DNA of 64,000 bases from Paraburkholderia sp. SOS3 (lineage in GTDB: Bacteria; Pseudomonadota; Gammaproteobacteria; Burkholderiales; Burkholderiaceae). The DNA is taken from the NCBI RefSeq assembly GCF_001922345.1, contig NZ_CP018812.1, forward strand, positions 1,860,001 to 1,924,000. Direction: 5' to 3'. Positions within the stretch are counted from its first letter, which is position 1; each line of letters begins with the position of its first letter. Below are positions 62,801 to 64,000 of the stretch, one piece after another. A model generated the notes under the pieces. It worked only from the letters and a program-made list of their open reading frames with translations. It was not told the origin of the DNA and did no database searches. The position numbers and the translations under genes are program-made.

Positions 62801-64000
62801 CTAAAGCCCCAGATCGCCGGTCGCCAGCAGCGCGGCCGCGCAGACGGCGAGCGCAATCAGCCCGGCGAGTATCGCCATTTCGTAAGGCCGGAAGAGCCGC
62901 GCATGCTGTTCGCGGCGCGCCCAGCCATAGACGATCGCGCCCGGTGCGTACAGCAGCGCGCTCAGCAGCAGATACTTGAGCCCGGCCGCATACAGCAGCC
63001 AGCAGCAGTACAAGGCCGCGCCCGCGGCAATCAGCGTGTCGCGGTGCCGGGCCGATGCGTCGGCCGCGCCATAGCCTTCGCCGCGCCATGCGATCACGCA
63101 CGCGTAGACGGCGGAAAACAGATACGGCACGAGGATCATCGACGTCGCGAGCGAGATCAGCGCGAGATACGTCGCATTCGAAAGCAGGGCGACGATGAGA
63201 AACAGCTGCACCAGCCCGTTCGTGACCCACAGCGCGCTGGCGGGCACGCCATGCGCGTTTTCGCGAGCGAGACGCCTGGGCATCACGCCTTCCGAGGCGG
63301 GCGTGAACAGCGTTTCCGCCGCGAGCAGCGTCCACGCGAGCAGCGCACCGCCTACCGACACGAGCAGACCGAGATTGATCAGTACAGCGCCCCACGTGCC
63401 GACTACCTTGGCCAGGACGCCCGCCATCGACGGATTTTTCATGGCGGCGAGTTCGGGCTGCCCGACCACGCCGAGCGACAGCAGCGATACGCCCATCAGC
63501 AGCGCCAGCACGACGACAAAGCCGAGCACGGTTGCGCGGCCGATGTCCTCGCGCGTTTTCGCGCGCGCGGAAAGCACGCTCGCGCCTTCGATGCCGATAA
63601 AAACCCAGACGGTGACGAGCATCGTGCTTTTCACCTGCTCGAGCACGCCGGGCAGTTTCGCGTTGCCCCAGAAGTCGGTGCGAAACTGCAAGCCGTGGAA
63701 TGCCGCGGCGACCACCACGATAAAGAGCAGCAGCGGGACGATCTTGGCAGCCGTCGCGAGCCCGTTCAGGATCGCCGCGCTGCGGATGCCGCGCAGGATC
63801 ATCGCGTGCATGATCCATAACGCGATCGACGCACCGGCAATCGCCGCCGGTGTGTTGCCCTCGCCGAAGATCGGGAAGAAGTAGCCGAGCGTGCCGAATA
63901 CGATCACGAGATAGCCGACGTTGCCGATCCACGCGCTGACCCAGTAACCCCACGCGGAATTGAAGCCGACGAATTCGCCGGCGCTTGCGCGCGCGTAGGC
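62801..64000 (-). CDS. APC-family amino-acid antiporter (ArcD/basic amino-acid type), 5' end outside the window
   Basis: At least 399 residues; the frame is open to the window edge. About ten hydrophobic helices are visible. The most upstream visible part reads GEFVGFNSAWGYWVSAWIGN, typical of arginine:ornithine or basic amino-acid/polyamine antiporters; KTREDIGRATVLGFVVVLAL follows. ArcD-type antiporters are often under Anr/FNR control as part of anaerobic arginine fermentation, which would fit the island. No arcABC genes are downstream, so the assignment to arginine remains open. Confidence 0.85.
   Translation of the reverse strand, partial: AYARASAGEFVGFNSAWGYWVSAWIGNVGYLVIVFGTLGYFFPIFGEGNTPAAIAGASIALWIMHAMILRGIRSAAILNGLATAAKIVPLLLFIVVVAAAFHGLQFRTDFWGNAKLPGVLEQVKSTMLVTVWVFIGIEGASVLSARAKTREDIGRATVLGFVVVLALLMGVSLLSLGVVGQPELAAMKNPSMAGVLAKVVGTWGAVLINLGLLVSVGGALLAWTLLAAETLFTPASEGVMPRRLARENAHGVPASALWVTNGLVQLFLIVALLSNATYLALISLATSMILVPYLFSAVYACVIAWRGEGYGAADASARHRDTLIAAGAALYCCWLLYAAGLKYLLLSALLYAPGAIVYGWARREQHARLFRPYEMAILAGLIALAVCAAALLATGDLGL

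Overview
The window is GC-rich, gene-dense DNA with the gene content of a Burkholderia-group betaproteobacterium (Burkholderia, Paraburkholderia or Caballeronia). The indicators are the N-type ATPase operon atpDCQRBEFAG, an AmpR/AmpC pair, and a long cluster of universal-stress, BON, CBS, Hsp20 and PEP-synthase genes. That cluster resembles the low-oxygen-activated (lxa) locus described in B. cenocepacia. I assigned the organism from gene content only. I saw no tRNA, rRNA, insertion sequence, CRISPR array or replication origin.

Left part (1 to about 22.4 kb): ordinary accessory metabolism. It opens with the 3' part of an FtsH-like protease and an SDR enzyme. A sulfur module follows: SoxC-like molybdoenzyme, monoheme cytochrome c, NtaA/SnaA-type flavin monooxygenase and TauE-type exporter. 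Next come a VOC protein with an AraC regulator, a formyltransferase fused to ACT domains, a secreted beta-propeller, a GNAT acetyltransferase divergent from an XRE-cupin regulator, and ampR divergent from an ampC-type beta-lactamase. An FAD monooxygenase converges on a cytochrome P450. The part ends with a QseBC/PmrAB-type two-component system divergent from cytochrome b561, with a PmrA-like box between them.

Middle and right part (22.7 to 62.6 kb): a stress and low-oxygen island. Genes include tandem-domain Usp proteins, a DevBCA-like tripartite exporter with outer-membrane factor, CBS and CBS-BON proteins, a zinc-ribbon protein, Acg-like and SagB-like nitroreductases, a run of translationally overlapping genes (truncated GroEL, polysaccharide deacetylase, putative glycosidase, collapsed beta-lactamase/NamZ gene, APH-P-loop protein, CheB remnant), ChaB, four BON proteins, PEP synthase, a PfkB-type kinase, the whole N-ATPase operon, a second FtsH, a PAS histidine kinase, Hsp20 and a rhomboid protease. 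The window ends inside an APC-family amino-acid antiporter.

The unifying signal is regulatory. I found at least thirteen well-matched FNR/Anr-type dyads (TTGAY-N4-RTCAA or close) about 60 to 160 bp upstream of start codons between 22.7 and 61.7 kb, and noticed none in the first 22 kb. At several of them a TACGCT/TAGGCT-like -10 element lies exactly 21 bp downstream, which is class II FNR promoter geometry. My interpretation is that a single Anr/FNR-type regulator, not encoded here, switches on the stress proteins, the N-ATPase, gluconeogenic or glycolytic bypass enzymes and envelope-modifying enzymes when oxygen falls. The gene set also parallels the mycobacterial DosR dormancy regulon (Usp, Acg nitroreductase, alpha-crystallin, CBS proteins). 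Several members are decayed or reduced, most notably a GroEL that retains only its equatorial-domain segments.
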